A stretch of 64,000 nt of DNA from Auricularia sp. M13 (lineage: Eukaryota > Basidiomycota > Agaricomycetes > Auriculariales > Auriculariaceae), in assembly GCA_037042915.1 (NCBI GenBank), contig CM073193.1, positions 3,286,001 through 3,350,000 on the forward strand, given 5' to 3'. Of the stretch, positions 54,389-64,000 are shown in pieces. The position numbers were made by a program, and so were the translations under genes. Under the pieces are notes generated by a model. That model saw only the letters and a program-made list of their open reading frames with translations, was not told the DNA's origin and searched no databases. The stretch's first letter is position 1; each line of letters starts with the position of its first letter.

Positions 54389-57219
54389 CTATATAACGGG
54401 GTCCTGCGTTGCTTCGTCGGCGAGATCGCGCTCGCCGTCGACCACGCGTGTGGACCCAAGACCGAGGTCGTGTGCAAAGTCAAACGGTGCTCCAGGCGCT
54501 TGAACAAAGTCCTGGAAAGCCATTGTAGGCTGAGTACCGTCGATGTAGGACATCTGGTTCGTGAAGGTCGAACCGAAGCCATTCGTGGCGTCCAGGGCAC
54601 CCTGCGAGAAGTCACTATTTAACGCCGCGAGCATGCTCGAGCTCGTAGGCTGGTTCATGACTCCCCGAGAATCTACGGTGGTTGTGAATTCTTGACCAGC
54701 CATGGGCGACATCTGGAAGAATTGTTGCGGCATGGGCGGGTCTACCGATGCTGCGACCGAGTTGGTCGACAAAGCCACGGTCCGGAGCACATTTAAAGCA
54801 ATCCAGTCGCTGTTGCCGCTTCAATGAGCTTACATCCGCGACCTGGGCAAGAAACTCACTCGAGGAACAGCTTCAATATTTGGAAAGCTCCAAATGTTGG
54901 GTCGCTGCGGATGGTCTGCAACGAATCAGCACAGCCGAGTAATTGCGCAAGAGCGCTCTACTCACAAAGTCGCGCATAATCTGGCTAGTGACATAGCCCC
55001 ATCGAATCAGTACGCTCCGCGAGCTCATCGTGCTCCTATCCTCGACACCTCCGTTTAGCGAACCGCGATTCGCCATCAACCGCTCATAGCACTCGTCGGC
55101 CCACGCGATGACATCCCTAACGGGCTCTACGCTTGCTCCTATGTTCTCGAGCATCGCGACAAAATTGATCTCGAGCAATTGGACGAGGTCCTCTTGCCGG
55201 CAGTTGCAAACGAGTGCAGACTGGTTCCGGACGGAGTCGAAGTCGATCATGGACCACGACCGGCGCATCTCCTGCACCTGCTTGGGGTTTGTCAAGACGG
55301 TGTGGAGTGCTTGAGTAACCTGGAAAATGTCCAGGAAGCGCACTGCACGCGAACATAGGGGCGTTAGCAGAGATGCCGTGGTGTTAGGAGTAAGACGCCA
55401 CTCACGGACGAGATGACCGAAGCGAGCACCGAGCTCGACCTTGGGCTCGACGAAAGTGTTTCCGTAATTCTCGAGCGCAACCATGAGGATCTTCTCCATC
55501 TTGTCCGCCAACTGCCGGAGGCTGGTCAGCGCCGCCGGCGGAATAGACGTGAGCATCTGCGACCGCAGCGTCTCCAATATTTCCTGCAGATGTCGCAGTC
55601 AGTCAACGTCCGTAATCGAAGCTGGGGAAGCGGGATGGCGTACATCGTACAACAACGCATCCGCCTTTGCCATCAGACCCGCAATTGCGGGCGCATGCAC
55701 CACCTCGCGGTACTCCCCGGTAAGGTTCTGCCAGAACGTGCGAAGGTGCATTTCGAACTGATCAAAGCGGAACGAGCGTATGCTGTCAAGCAGCTGATCC
55801 AGGTGGGCCTCAAACCAGCCCCAGACTTCGCGCGCGGCCATGCCGTGCGGCGTCGATGACGTGCCTACTGCCTCGTCGATAGACGGGAAGTTGGGGAGGT
55901 TGCGGACGGAGTGGACGGGGTGTTGCTGCATGTACGGCTGGGGAGCGGCCGCAGGCACCGAAGCGTGGGGCGTTTGGCCGAGCGAGAGCTCAGGTCCCAC
56001 GCTCCGGCGAATCCGGGGATTGATGAACGCATTGGCCGGGCGCGCCGCTTGGGCGGAAGGCAATATCGACTTCGCCGTCGGTGTCTTGTCGCTCGGGTCC
56101 ATGTGCTCCAGGCCTTTCGCGCCGTTGATGGTGAGCGACGCACGCTTGGAGGACGGGCCGCCGCCCTCGGACGACTCGTCTTCGTCCTCGTTGTCCGAGC
56201 CGCCCTCGTCGCCCGACTTTCCGGGCATCGAGCCGCGCTGGCCATCCGGTGTCTTGGTGGCATTCGACTTGCGCACATAGTCCTGCAACCATTCCGCCTC
56301 GGAAGCAGTGCTGGGACGGATGCCGCAGTCTATACGATAGACAAGTGTTAGTTTTGAGTTTCATTCCAGCGCCAAACTAGGGATTTTGGGCGCATAAGGA
56401 CTCACAATGGTACTTGGAATTGCCCCTGACGCCTAGTCGGCGGGTTTTGATGGTGGGAAAGCAGAGCCTGATGGCCTTGCCCAGGGTGGCAGTATTGATG
56501 TGGGGAATGCCATACTGATCGCACACGCGGCGATAGGACATGTAAAGACCCTGGCGGGGGACGTTGCCGTCGGGATAGGTTGCGTAGTTGGCGTTGAGCC
56601 TGGGATGAAGCGGAATTGGGTGAGCTGCAGAGCCGCAGGGCGGGCGTCAGGAAGGCGGTGCGCACCAGGCCTGCACGAAGATCTGCTTCGCTCTGTCTGA
56701 TGCGCTGGTGGTGGTGGCAGAGCGGACGTTTGCGGCCAGCTGCTCGAGGCCGTGATCGAGCCTGAGCGACATCCTGCCGAACTGTCCCGACGGGTCGTGG
56801 TGGATGTGGTGCTGCGGGGCGTACATGGGCGCTGGGTGGTGGAAGTCGGGGGCGACGGCCTGAGACGAGAGGAACATGGCGATCTCGTCGGTCTCCGAGC
56901 TGCTCGAGTGCACCGAGTCGGCGTGGTCCCTGGGATAGGGCGACGTGGCTGCGCGGGCTCTGATGTGGGACATGCGGCCAGGCAGGGTCTTGAGGGTGGG
57001 CTGGGCGCCCGACTGGGGCGGGGAGTCGGCGGGCGACGTGATGCCGGTCGACGGGAGCGAGTACGAGGTCGAGGTGGAAGAGTGCCGGGTGTGGGCAGCT
57101 GGGATGGAATTAGCCGGGCGGCCGAGGTACAGCGCCTGCTGCTGCTCCTGCGGGTGCAGGAACGCGGCCATGTCGTTGGACGAGAGCGAGGAGAGCGAGT
57201 TGGAGCGGGAGTGGGCCAT
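54389..57219 (-). CDS. RFX-family winged-helix transcription factor
   Basis: The N-terminal low-complexity region (MAHSRSNSLSSLSSNDM, about 180 residues) is followed by the RFX DNA-binding domain split over introns: QIFVQAW, then LNANYATYPDGNVPRQGLYM, SYRRVCDQYGIPHINTATLG, KAIRLCFPTIKTRRLGVRGN and SKYHYCGI. After it come acidic/Ser linkers and the conserved C-terminal region (VWGWFEAHLDQLLDSIRSF, LTPLCSRAVRFLDIFQVTQA, RSWSMIDFDSVRNQSALVC, WGYVTSQIMRDF), ending DLADEATQDPVI. Yeast Crt1/Rfx1 and Aspergillus RfxA share the domain; likely roles are DNA-damage response or cell-cycle control. A long purine tract lies in its leader at 57249-57312. Confidence 0.9.
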
Positions 57220-58139
57220 TTCTGATAGATTGATTACGGTCCAGCCGTCGAAGAAAAAAAAAGTAACAGAAAAAAAGGTTACGGCGAAAAAGAAAAAAAA
57301 AAAAAAAAAGAGGTGGGGGCGAAGAAAGAAACAAGCGAGCGGAGATGGCTGTTGGTGAGCGTGCTCTTGAGAGCAAAGATTGCGGATGCGATGCGGCGAT
57401 GCAGGTACGACGACGACGGTCGTGAGTATGGGTGTTGCTAGAAGAGCGTCGCGAGGCAACCGACAGCCGCACCTCAGCTTGTTTGTTTGCACCCGCACTC
57501 CGCCCCGGACCCAGATCCTCTGCCAGGAACCGTCACGGGGGAGCCGGCGGTGTAATACTGTGAGTGCCTGGGTATTGAGGCCTGCTTGTTCTGCGCTGCG
57601 TCCCCCCTCCTCTCCGAGCCCCCCTCCACTCCACAGAAGATGCCTCCGGATCATCCTGGGATCTCCGCAAGAATCCCAACAAAACTCCGGATCGCCGCTG
57701 AAATTAGATATTACATAGGAGCCATCGAAAGTCTAAAAAATAGGTACCTATCGATGCTGGGCTCCTCTGAGTCTGTGCACTCCAAGGGTCGCCCTGCAGC
57801 CATTGGTCAGCTGACCCCAGCGCCGCCGCGGCGAACAGCCTGCCTGCAGGCAAAACGGACGCGCAGCCGAGGGGCAGACCCCGCCGGCGCCGGGCCGGGA
57901 CCCAATTCCCGTTGGAGTCGCCTCGTGGCTTCAAGCAGTCAAAGGGCGGAGCTCGCACGCTGCAACGCGGCTTATCCTCAGCCCAGCCAGACCGCGCTCC
58001 CTCGCCCGCTCCGCCAGCTGCGCGCAAGGCCATGAAGCACGCCCAGCAACCTCAAAATGCTGCTCAGCGCAAGAGCAGGTCAAAGCACGCTTCCTCTCGC
58101 ACCACACGCTGGTCTTTCCTTTGCCCGTGTCTGCCGTCC
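57220..58139. promoter_or_regulatory. Divergent upstream region of RFX gene and MARVEL-like gene 1
   Basis: 920 bp. It contains an A-rich tract (57249-57312, including a run of about 19 A) just upstream of the RFX start, which reads as poly-T/pyrimidine on the RFX coding strand. The rest is GC-rich without a recognisable gene. Confidence 0.5.
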
Positions 58140-59589
58140 ATGCGTAATATTTTCAACTTTGCCCGTTTCTGCGTTTATCGTGCGTCAGCTGCCTAGCCCT
58201 TCCTCATTGCGAGCTCACCGGACGCCGCAGTCGCCATCATTGCCTGGACCGTCGTCGTCCTCGCCATTGCGGCCCATTTTGAGCAAATGCTCGTTGCTTC
58301 AGACCTCAGTACGTCGCACCCGTCGCCCTACAGCGGCCCGCTGCTCACCTCACCCTTGCCCAGCGCGCTTCGTCCCCCTGGCCATCTTCATCTCCGTCAT
58401 GACTCTCCTCGTCATCGGCGCGCTGTTCGTACATTTCTTCCCAACTCTATCCGCCAGCTCATCGAGTCATGCCTTAGCCTCATGGCGCCGCACGTTTTGC
58501 GCCACAACTACGTGACGACAAGGATCGAGGTCATGCTGCTCAGCTTGCTCGCACTCTTCTGGATCAGTGAGCATTCCCGCTTGTGCTCGCCATAGCCGAC
58601 TGACCGTTGTGCGCGCAGCTCTCGGCGTGTACACAGCCGCAGTTGAGATCGGAGAGGTCGAGTGCTTTGCAGACGAGGATGAAACCGAGCCCATTGAAGT
58701 TCAAGGATGTACGTGAAATTTTGGCATCGATCGCGTTCGCGCCACCCCCTGATTGCCTGCCCTCCCAGTCACAACGGAAGAGTACCAAGCCCAGTACCGT
58801 GCTCTCGAAGGCTTTTCGATCATCAATGCCTTCCTTCGTACGTGCACTCAGTTGCTGTGTCTATTGGCTACGAAGCTGACCGCCGGGTTTGCCGCGCGCT
58901 TTGCAGTGTTGGGCTTCACTATTTTCGTGCTTGCGCTCTCCTGTCTGCAAACCCGGAAAGGGCTCTCCGCGTGGTCTACGCCGATGCCGTTGTTCCCCTG
59001 GCTCAGTCGACGCCATGGTCGTCACAACTCCACCAAGCTTCCTCCGCCAGTGACATCGAAAGAACCGAAAGCCGTGCCCCCCATGGCCACGAAAGCAACT
59101 GCACCCATGGCCACGAAGGCCCCTGCGCCGGTTCTCGCGCCTGCGAGAACAGCCGCAAGGGCGCCAGCCGCACCCGTGCGGACGAAGTCGCAGCCTGCTC
59201 CCGTGGCACCTCCAAGGGCTCCCGCACGTGCATACACCGCTCCCGCTCCCGCACCTAGACCTACCGCAACAGGGGCCAAGCTGACGCCTGCTCCGCCCCG
59301 TCCCACTGTTCAACGTTCTGCTACGATGGCCGCGGCGACTGCCAGTGCACCTCGAGCCGACGCATCGCGACCCACACCGTACAGATCGGCGACGATGGCG
59401 GCGGCGTCCAAGCCCAAGAACTATTCCAGCCAGTACCAGCGGCCTTCGGCGGGTATCCCGCAGACCAAGACTGGCGCGCCTGGCCAATCTTCCTACCAGT
59501 ATTATACAGGGCCGAAGCTCCCAGCACCGCCGCCAGCGGCGGCTCGGACTGGTCAGCGGTCTGCCGCAGCGCCTCCCCAGCGGAGGTGA
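58140..59589 (+). CDS. MARVEL-like four-TM protein 1 with Pro/Ala-rich tail
   Basis: MRNIFNFARFCVY is joined to TM1/2 pieces AIIAWTVVVLAIAAHFEQML and FVPLAIFISVMTLLVIGAL, then RIEVMLLSLLALFWI (TM3), a loop with TAAVEIGEVECFADEDE, YQAQYRALEGFSIINAFL and TM4 LLGFTIFVLALSCLQ. The last exon encodes about 200 residues of Ala/Pro/Lys-rich cytosolic tail (KATAPMATKAPAPV, APARTAARAPAAPV) with repeated RSATMAAA. Loop and TM order match fungal MARVEL-domain proteins. First of three related genes in a row. Confidence 0.7.
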
Positions 59590-60177
59590 TACCTGTTTTC
59601 ATGTCCATTCACGTGCCGCGCCGTGTTCATTTTTTTACTATATGGTACGAGGCCTTGTCGTAGGGCTGGCCTCTCTCTGTTGCGCCCAGTAGGCGGACGG
59701 TTTCCCGTTGGTCTCTTCATGGGGTCTATGGCTAGGATTGTCACCGGGAGCATGTATTAAATGGTTGTTTCAACGACTTGTTTACGCCTTCATGTAGCGC
59801 GCCTGTGCGCAAGAGTTCATGTATACGCGCTCAGAGCGTACGAATATAGACATATTTGCATTGCGGAAAAGTTGTTTGAACGCGGAGCGCTGTCAAATTG
59901 GGGTCGTTTGGCCCACTTTGTCCGAGATTGCTCGAGGGTCATTCCGTGTGGCTGAGAATAGCACAGCATGAGGAAATCGCACCGTTCCGCGGCCTAGAGA
60001 TCGCCTTGGATAGGGAGGAAAGGCAATATTGTCCTAACCCATTTGATCCTAGCCATCACACAGTTTGATCACGCAGACGACGGCGTGTCTGCTTTGTTTG
60101 CGCGTTGTTTGTCGCGCGGCTGAAGTTGAAAGTCGAGTCCGACGCCGACGCCCTCGTCACTTACGACCTCGCTCACG
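59590..60177. other. Intergenic region between MARVEL-like genes 1 and 2
   Basis: 588 bp; 3' UTR of gene 1 and promoter of gene 2. No further feature recognised. Confidence 0.45.
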
Positions 60178-61463
60178 ATGGAACGATTTGGTCCGTTTGG
60201 CATTGGGCGACGCCCAAATCTATTCCAAACGATACGACTCTTGACTTACGGCAAGTCGCCATGCCGCCGCGCAGTCCTAAGCTTACAGTGCATCGCTCAG
60301 CTGCCCTGGTGCTGTCCTCGATCGTCGTTGTCGGTGCGCATAAACCTCCCATCCCTGGCCGTAGCATGTATGAACGCACATCAGGGATTGCGGGACACTT
60401 TGCGGTCATTTTCCTGCCTCAGCTACACTGTGCGTCCGATTCCACCTGCTAAGGTTGCGACGACACGCTGAACACGGGCTCAGACGATATGGTCGTATTC
60501 TCGCTCGTGGTCCCTTCGGTTACGATGGTCGTGCTTTTCATCGTGTAGGATGCCCGTCGCACGCGCTATCCAGCCCGCTGCTGACGTCCTGAGCAGCATG
60601 CTACGCTCACAGCCAAGAATCGACATATTCGCCATCTTCCTACTCGCGGTGCTTTGGCTCAGTGCGTCCACCCTGCTCTTCGCCCGCCTCAAGATGCGGT
60701 TTGCTAACCCCATCCTCGTTCTAGGCCTAGCTGCCTACCAGACGTGAGCGGTGCAGTCGCTTGCACCTCAGAAGTAACTCCTAATGCCGCGTGCAATACA
60801 GGGACTTCATCGGACACGTGGAATGCTTCGCTTTGGGTGCTTTACGATAAAGCCTACGACCCGTGGAGATTGCTGACACGATGCTCAGGGAATCAACGGA
60901 CGGACACGAAAAATGGGGGCTCGAGTGCGTGCATTGTGCGCATGCGCGACTTGTGCTGACCCATCCTTGCGCTGCAGCATCCGCCCGCGAGTACTGTTAT
61001 GAGCTGAAGGTCATCCAGGCGTTCAGCTGGGCCAACTTTGCCATTCGTGCGTCCGAATCGGAAAACCGTTCCTGCGCAGGGTCGCGCGGGCGCTCATGAA
61101 TCCGCAGTGGCACTGACATTTATTATCCTCCTCATCCTGATCCTCCGCGTCCTGGCGCACGGGCGGCCGACAATATGGCGAGAGTCCATCTCGAATGTGC
61201 CGTGGTTCGGACAGTATGGCGGCGGCGGGATCCCCTTCCAGCCCGCTGGCTACGCGTACGGGCAGCAGCCTTACTACGCGGCGCAGCCATACGCCGCGGC
61301 GTATGGCTATGGCCAGTACCCGAACACCGTGTACGCCCAGCCGGGACACACGACGATCATCCAGCCGCAGCAGGGCGGCATGCCGCCGATGGTCACGCAG
61401 GTTCCAAACGGCCCTGTGCCCGGCGCACCGCAGTCGTTTGTGCCCCCGACGTTCGATGCATAG
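60178..61463 (+). CDS. MARVEL-like four-TM protein 2 with Gln/Tyr-rich tail
   Basis: MERFGPFGIGRRPNLFQTIR, then an intron with a GC donor (60251-60300, G|GCAAGT), then ALVLSSIVVVGAH (TM1), DDMVVFSLVVPSVTMVVLFI (TM2), RIDIFAIFLLAVLWLSASTL (TM3), a loop with FIGHVECFALG, YCYELKVIQAFSWANFAI and TM4 LAVALTFIILLILILRVL. The tail is Gly/Tyr/Gln-rich (AYGQQPYYAAQPYAAAYGYG), of the prion-like or low-complexity type. The same loop signature (G.VECFA) and TM order as gene 1 mark it as a paralogue. One intron around 60540-60595 could not be fixed. Confidence 0.68.
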
Positions 61464-61749
61464 ACTCGCGGGTCGATGTCGACTGCGTCCACACGATAGA
61501 CGGCCTGTCCCATCTCCACCTGCCCATCTACTGACCCAGCCCGAAGCTGATCTCCGCATGCTATGTCGCGCTCTCACCTTGTATGTACCGTACCGTAGCT
61601 GCATGTTGTTTGGACTCCACTAGGTGACAAAATGTGATACACATGGCTGAACCACTCGCCACGCCCATGAGGCGTGCCTCCACATCGCCCCCTCCTAGCT
61701 GACCTTTGAGGTGGATTGTCTTTTGCGGTTGCTGTAGATTGTTCTCCAT

Positions 61750-62542
61750 ATGCCTTTGACATTGTTCCGGGAACATCGCTTGCGGTCGCTGGCACTCGGT
61801 GCGGCGGCATCAGCGCTTAACTCAATTTCCTCGTCCTGACACGAGGCTCTCAGCCGTGCTTGCAGTGGCCGCTGCACACCTTGGTGTCAAACGCCTTCCT
61901 CCAAGGCTTGGTCAGTGCGGGAGCCGTTTTCCTAAGCGTGCGCGTACTGATACCAACGCTGGTGCAGACTTTCTCGCAAGCATGCTGGTCGCACTGCTTG
62001 CATTGACCTCCGTCATCCTCTTGTGCGTTACAAGATATCACTATGGGATCTATCGCTCACGAATTTTGACTTGAACCCATTCATTCAGGGTCATTCGCGC
62101 GAACCAAAGGCGGGCCGGCCTACTCACACATACGCAAGAAGAAATGGTCCTCATCTTTGCATTTGGGCTTTTCTGGTTCTGTGCGTCCCTCATATCCCTC
62201 GCATAGATTATCGGCACTCATCCACAGAATAGGTATTCTTCTGGTGTTGAGATGGCACTCTGGAGGCGTGGGATTAGTAGCTGCCGCGCCGGCAAGTCCT
62301 GAAGGACTCCTGGGCCAAACAGCGCGTTCGCGACCCGGAATGCCGTGCACTGGGCCCAATGTGCGATTATGCATCGTCGAGGAGTGGAGCTTCTGAGGGC
62401 TGTCGCTGTAGAGACATCGCGAAGTCCCAAGGATCGCTGTTTGGACCGATTTCAATTTTTTGTCGTTCGCACCGCCACAGGTGCAGACAGCTGCGTTTAC
62501 GTGCGAGGTGCATATTCAATCATGACTTCAGGCGCCATCTAA
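61750..62542 (+). CDS. MARVEL-like protein 3, probably truncated or degenerate
   Basis: MPLTLFREHRLRSLAL joined to AVLAVAAAHLGVKRLPP (TM1), then DFLASMLVALLALTSVILLC (TM2) and EEMVLIFAFGLFWF (TM3) followed by a GTGCGT donor, exactly where gene 1 has its donor after LLALFWI. Beyond this no VECFA loop and no fourth TM could be found; the frame ends in GC-rich sequence. The 3' boundary is a guess. It is best read as a third tandem copy that has lost or changed its last third. Confidence 0.4.
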
Positions 62543-62692
62543 GACGTGGGTTGATTCCATGGATTCGTTCAAGTGTGCTACAAGCAAAGAAGCGAGGCGA
62601 ATGTATTTAGAGGGACGGGACGGACGCGTGGTCTATCGTGAACGAGTGCGGGTTGATGCAAGGGTGAGAGTCCGGCGAGCAAGCGGATGCCT

Positions 62693-63531
62693 TTACTCGT
62701 CCTTCTTCTCCTCCTCGTCCTTCTTCTCTTCCGTCTTCTCTTCCGTCTTCTCTTCCGTCGCCGTGTTCTCGGTCGACGCGGGTGCAGCATCCGCAGGCTT
62801 TTCACCGTCCTTCAGCGCGGCGTTGGTGGCCTTTGCCTCGTCGAACTTTTCCTTGAACTGATTTGCGTCTGGACACGGAACTTTAGCATTGTGGCGCGGA
62901 AAATGGAAGAAAACCACGCACTCTCGGAGTTGGCAAAACGGATGGCGAGGGTTTCGCTGGTGGGCTCGCCCTCTGCAAAATCGGCGGCGACCTTCCAGAC
63001 CCAGCTTCTGTCGGAGCCGATGTTGGGCTGGAGGTTCATGTCGGACGAGACTGGATGGGGGGTGAGCGGGGCGATGGGGGCGCGATATGCGGGATGTGGC
63101 GTACTGGCGTGGTTGGCGCAGACCTTGAGGGTCTTGTCGCGTCTCATGACGAGGCGGACCTTCTTGGTCTCCTTGTGGGCGAGCAGACGGACGTCGCCCG
63201 TGCCGCGTTCCTTCCACTCGGACGTGCTCGTCTCGAACCGGAAGAGCTTTGCGCGCCTGGGACCACACCGTCAGCGACACGTCCGCAAAATCCGCGACGA
63301 CGCGGACATCGCGGCGATCGAGGCCGGACGGGACCTACATCTTGAAGAGCACGTCCTCGTCCTCCTCGTGCGTTTTCGTCTCGACCTTTTCCGTGAGCTG
63401 GATGACGGGCTCGAAGTGGGCGTCGGCCTCCTCCTCCTGCGCGCAGAGCCCAGATCAGCGCGGCCCACGGCCAGCAGAGGGTATATGCGTGCCTTCTGGA
63501 CGGTCTCGGTGTTCTCAGCGGGGTCGGCCAT
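62693..63531 (-). CDS. YRB1: Ran-binding protein 1 (Yrb1)
   Basis: Binds RanGTP and helps disassemble export complexes. The start [14 protein letters not shown] is joined to [20 protein letters not shown] and [12 protein letters not shown], then the RanBD core ([72 protein letters not shown]) and [12 protein letters not shown]. The tail is Lys/Glu-rich ([20 protein letters not shown]), encoded by a short imperfect triplet-type repeat. Introns separate the first coding pieces. Size and motifs are typical. Confidence 0.93.
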
Positions 63532-63618
63532 CGTGATCAGTTGCAGATGAAAGAGTAGAGTGAGCCCTGCGAACGCCGGGTCTTGCCGGCCACAGCTACA
63601 TACGCAACCCGCGCTCCA
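63532..63618. promoter_or_regulatory. 87-bp divergent promoter between YRB1 and emp24-like gene
   Basis: Only 87 bp separate the two start codons, so the two housekeeping genes must share a bidirectional promoter or overlap in their leaders. Confidence 0.55.
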
Positions 63619-64000
63619 ATGCGGCCGCTCTTCTCCCTGTTCGTGCTCGCCGCCTGCCAGGCGTGGCTTGCGGCCGCCTACATGATAGAAGTGCGATGGC
63701 CGCTCGCCTGTGCCCTGTGCCCGCTGCGAAGCTGAACACGCCACCCAGGTGCAGGCAGCGAAGAAGGAATGCTTCTTCGAGGACCTCCATGTACACGACA
63801 AAGTCCGTCCGCTCAGAGCAGCCATACGCGCCCCGGCTGATTGCGCGCCAGATGACTGTAACGTACCAAGTCGGCGGCGGCGGACACCTGGACATCGACT
63901 TCTGGGTCAGTCCGCGCACTCGTGCGTCTGCCACGCTGCTCAACCCGTGTTCTCCCAGCTGGCCGACCCCAAGGGCATCGCATTAGCCAAGCACCTGAAA
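63619..64000 (+). CDS. EMP24: emp24/gp25L/p24 family cargo receptor (partial, runs off right edge)
   Basis: COPII/COPI vesicle cargo receptor of the early secretory pathway. Signal peptide MRPLFSLFVLAACQAWLAAA. An intron after MIE leads to VQAAKKECFFEDLHVHDK, a 48-nt intron to MTVTYQVGGGGHLDIDFW, and another to LADPKGIALAKHLK, where the window stops. The ECFFEDL motif with the conserved GOLD-domain Cys and the xGGHLDIDFW segment match the beta (Emp24) subfamily. TM and C-terminal tail lie outside the window. Confidence 0.87.

Noticed and set aside
57249-57312. Poly-A tail of a retroposed copy
   Set aside because: It lies in the 5' leader of an intron-containing gene, with no target duplication or processed coding sequence next to it.
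58861-59487. Arg/Gly/Ser-rich open frame on the minus strand
   Set aside because: Shadow of the Ala/Pro-rich tail of MARVEL-like gene 1; composition is the expected mirror of GC-rich repeats.
1-64000. tRNA, rRNA genes or CRISPR arrays
   Set aside because: No convincing cloverleaf with A and B boxes, rRNA segment or regularly spaced repeat array was seen by eye; one GTTCGAATCC-like string at about 24962 is inside coding sequence.

Overview
The window is nuclear DNA of a filamentous basidiomycete, most likely an Agaricomycete. Genes are packed on both strands and cut by many short introns (about 44-65 nt, GT-AG with a few GC-AG). Several families are typical of, or expanded in, mushroom-forming fungi: DUF6589, a DUF6534-type membrane protein, CipC-like proteins, four-helix MARVEL-like proteins and a CYP7/8-like P450. 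I see no rRNA, tRNA or CRISPR. All identifications come from reading translated motifs; no database search was run.

Layout. 1-3711 (-): a repeat protein whose C-terminal part has one 'YP....IYP' repeat per exon; it runs off the left edge. 4031-7826 (-): PP4 regulatory subunit 3 (PSY2/SMEK). 7905-15174: a complete 7.27-kb transposable element with about 255-bp terminal inverted repeats, a 9-bp target-site duplication and sub-terminal hairpins. It carries two divergent genes, a DUF6589 protein and a RecQ-type helicase. 15404-21274: an M28 glutamate-carboxypeptidase-like membrane protein and the glycogen branching enzyme, divergently arranged. 22457-26864: a DUF6534-like membrane protein, a signal-peptide/single-TM protein and TTI2. 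27026-28710: an unrecognised Ser/Pro-rich protein. 28861-32369: a Tgl3/4/5-type patatin lipase.

32537-32939 is a TA-flanked MITE lying directly against the start codon of SSL1 (TFIIH p44; 32945-34629). 34939-36408: a Cys-rich type I membrane protein. 36.5-37.4 kb: direct and tandem repeats. 37439-40358: a four-TM protein and an HMG-box protein. 40.4-43.0 kb is gene-poor. 42990-45865: a hexose-transporter-type MFS protein. 46155-50997: two CipC-like paralogues flanking NHP2 and a P450. 52158-57219: BFR1 and an RFX transcription factor. 58140-62542: a tandem set of three MARVEL-like membrane proteins, the third probably degenerate. 62693-64000: RanBP1 and, divergently, an emp24/p24 cargo receptor cut by the right edge.

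Most of the window is housekeeping: PP4 signalling, TORC/PIKK assembly (TTI2), TFIIH, snoRNP, Ran transport, COPII cargo sorting, and glycogen and lipid storage. It is interrupted by two kinds of mobile DNA, both sitting in promoters. The strongest candidate for something undescribed is the 7905-15174 element, in which a DUF6589 protein (proposed here as a DDE-like transposase) is paired with a RecQ helicase. Its two ends share a hairpin fold but not the hairpin sequence. The one-repeat-per-exon protein at the left edge is the second.
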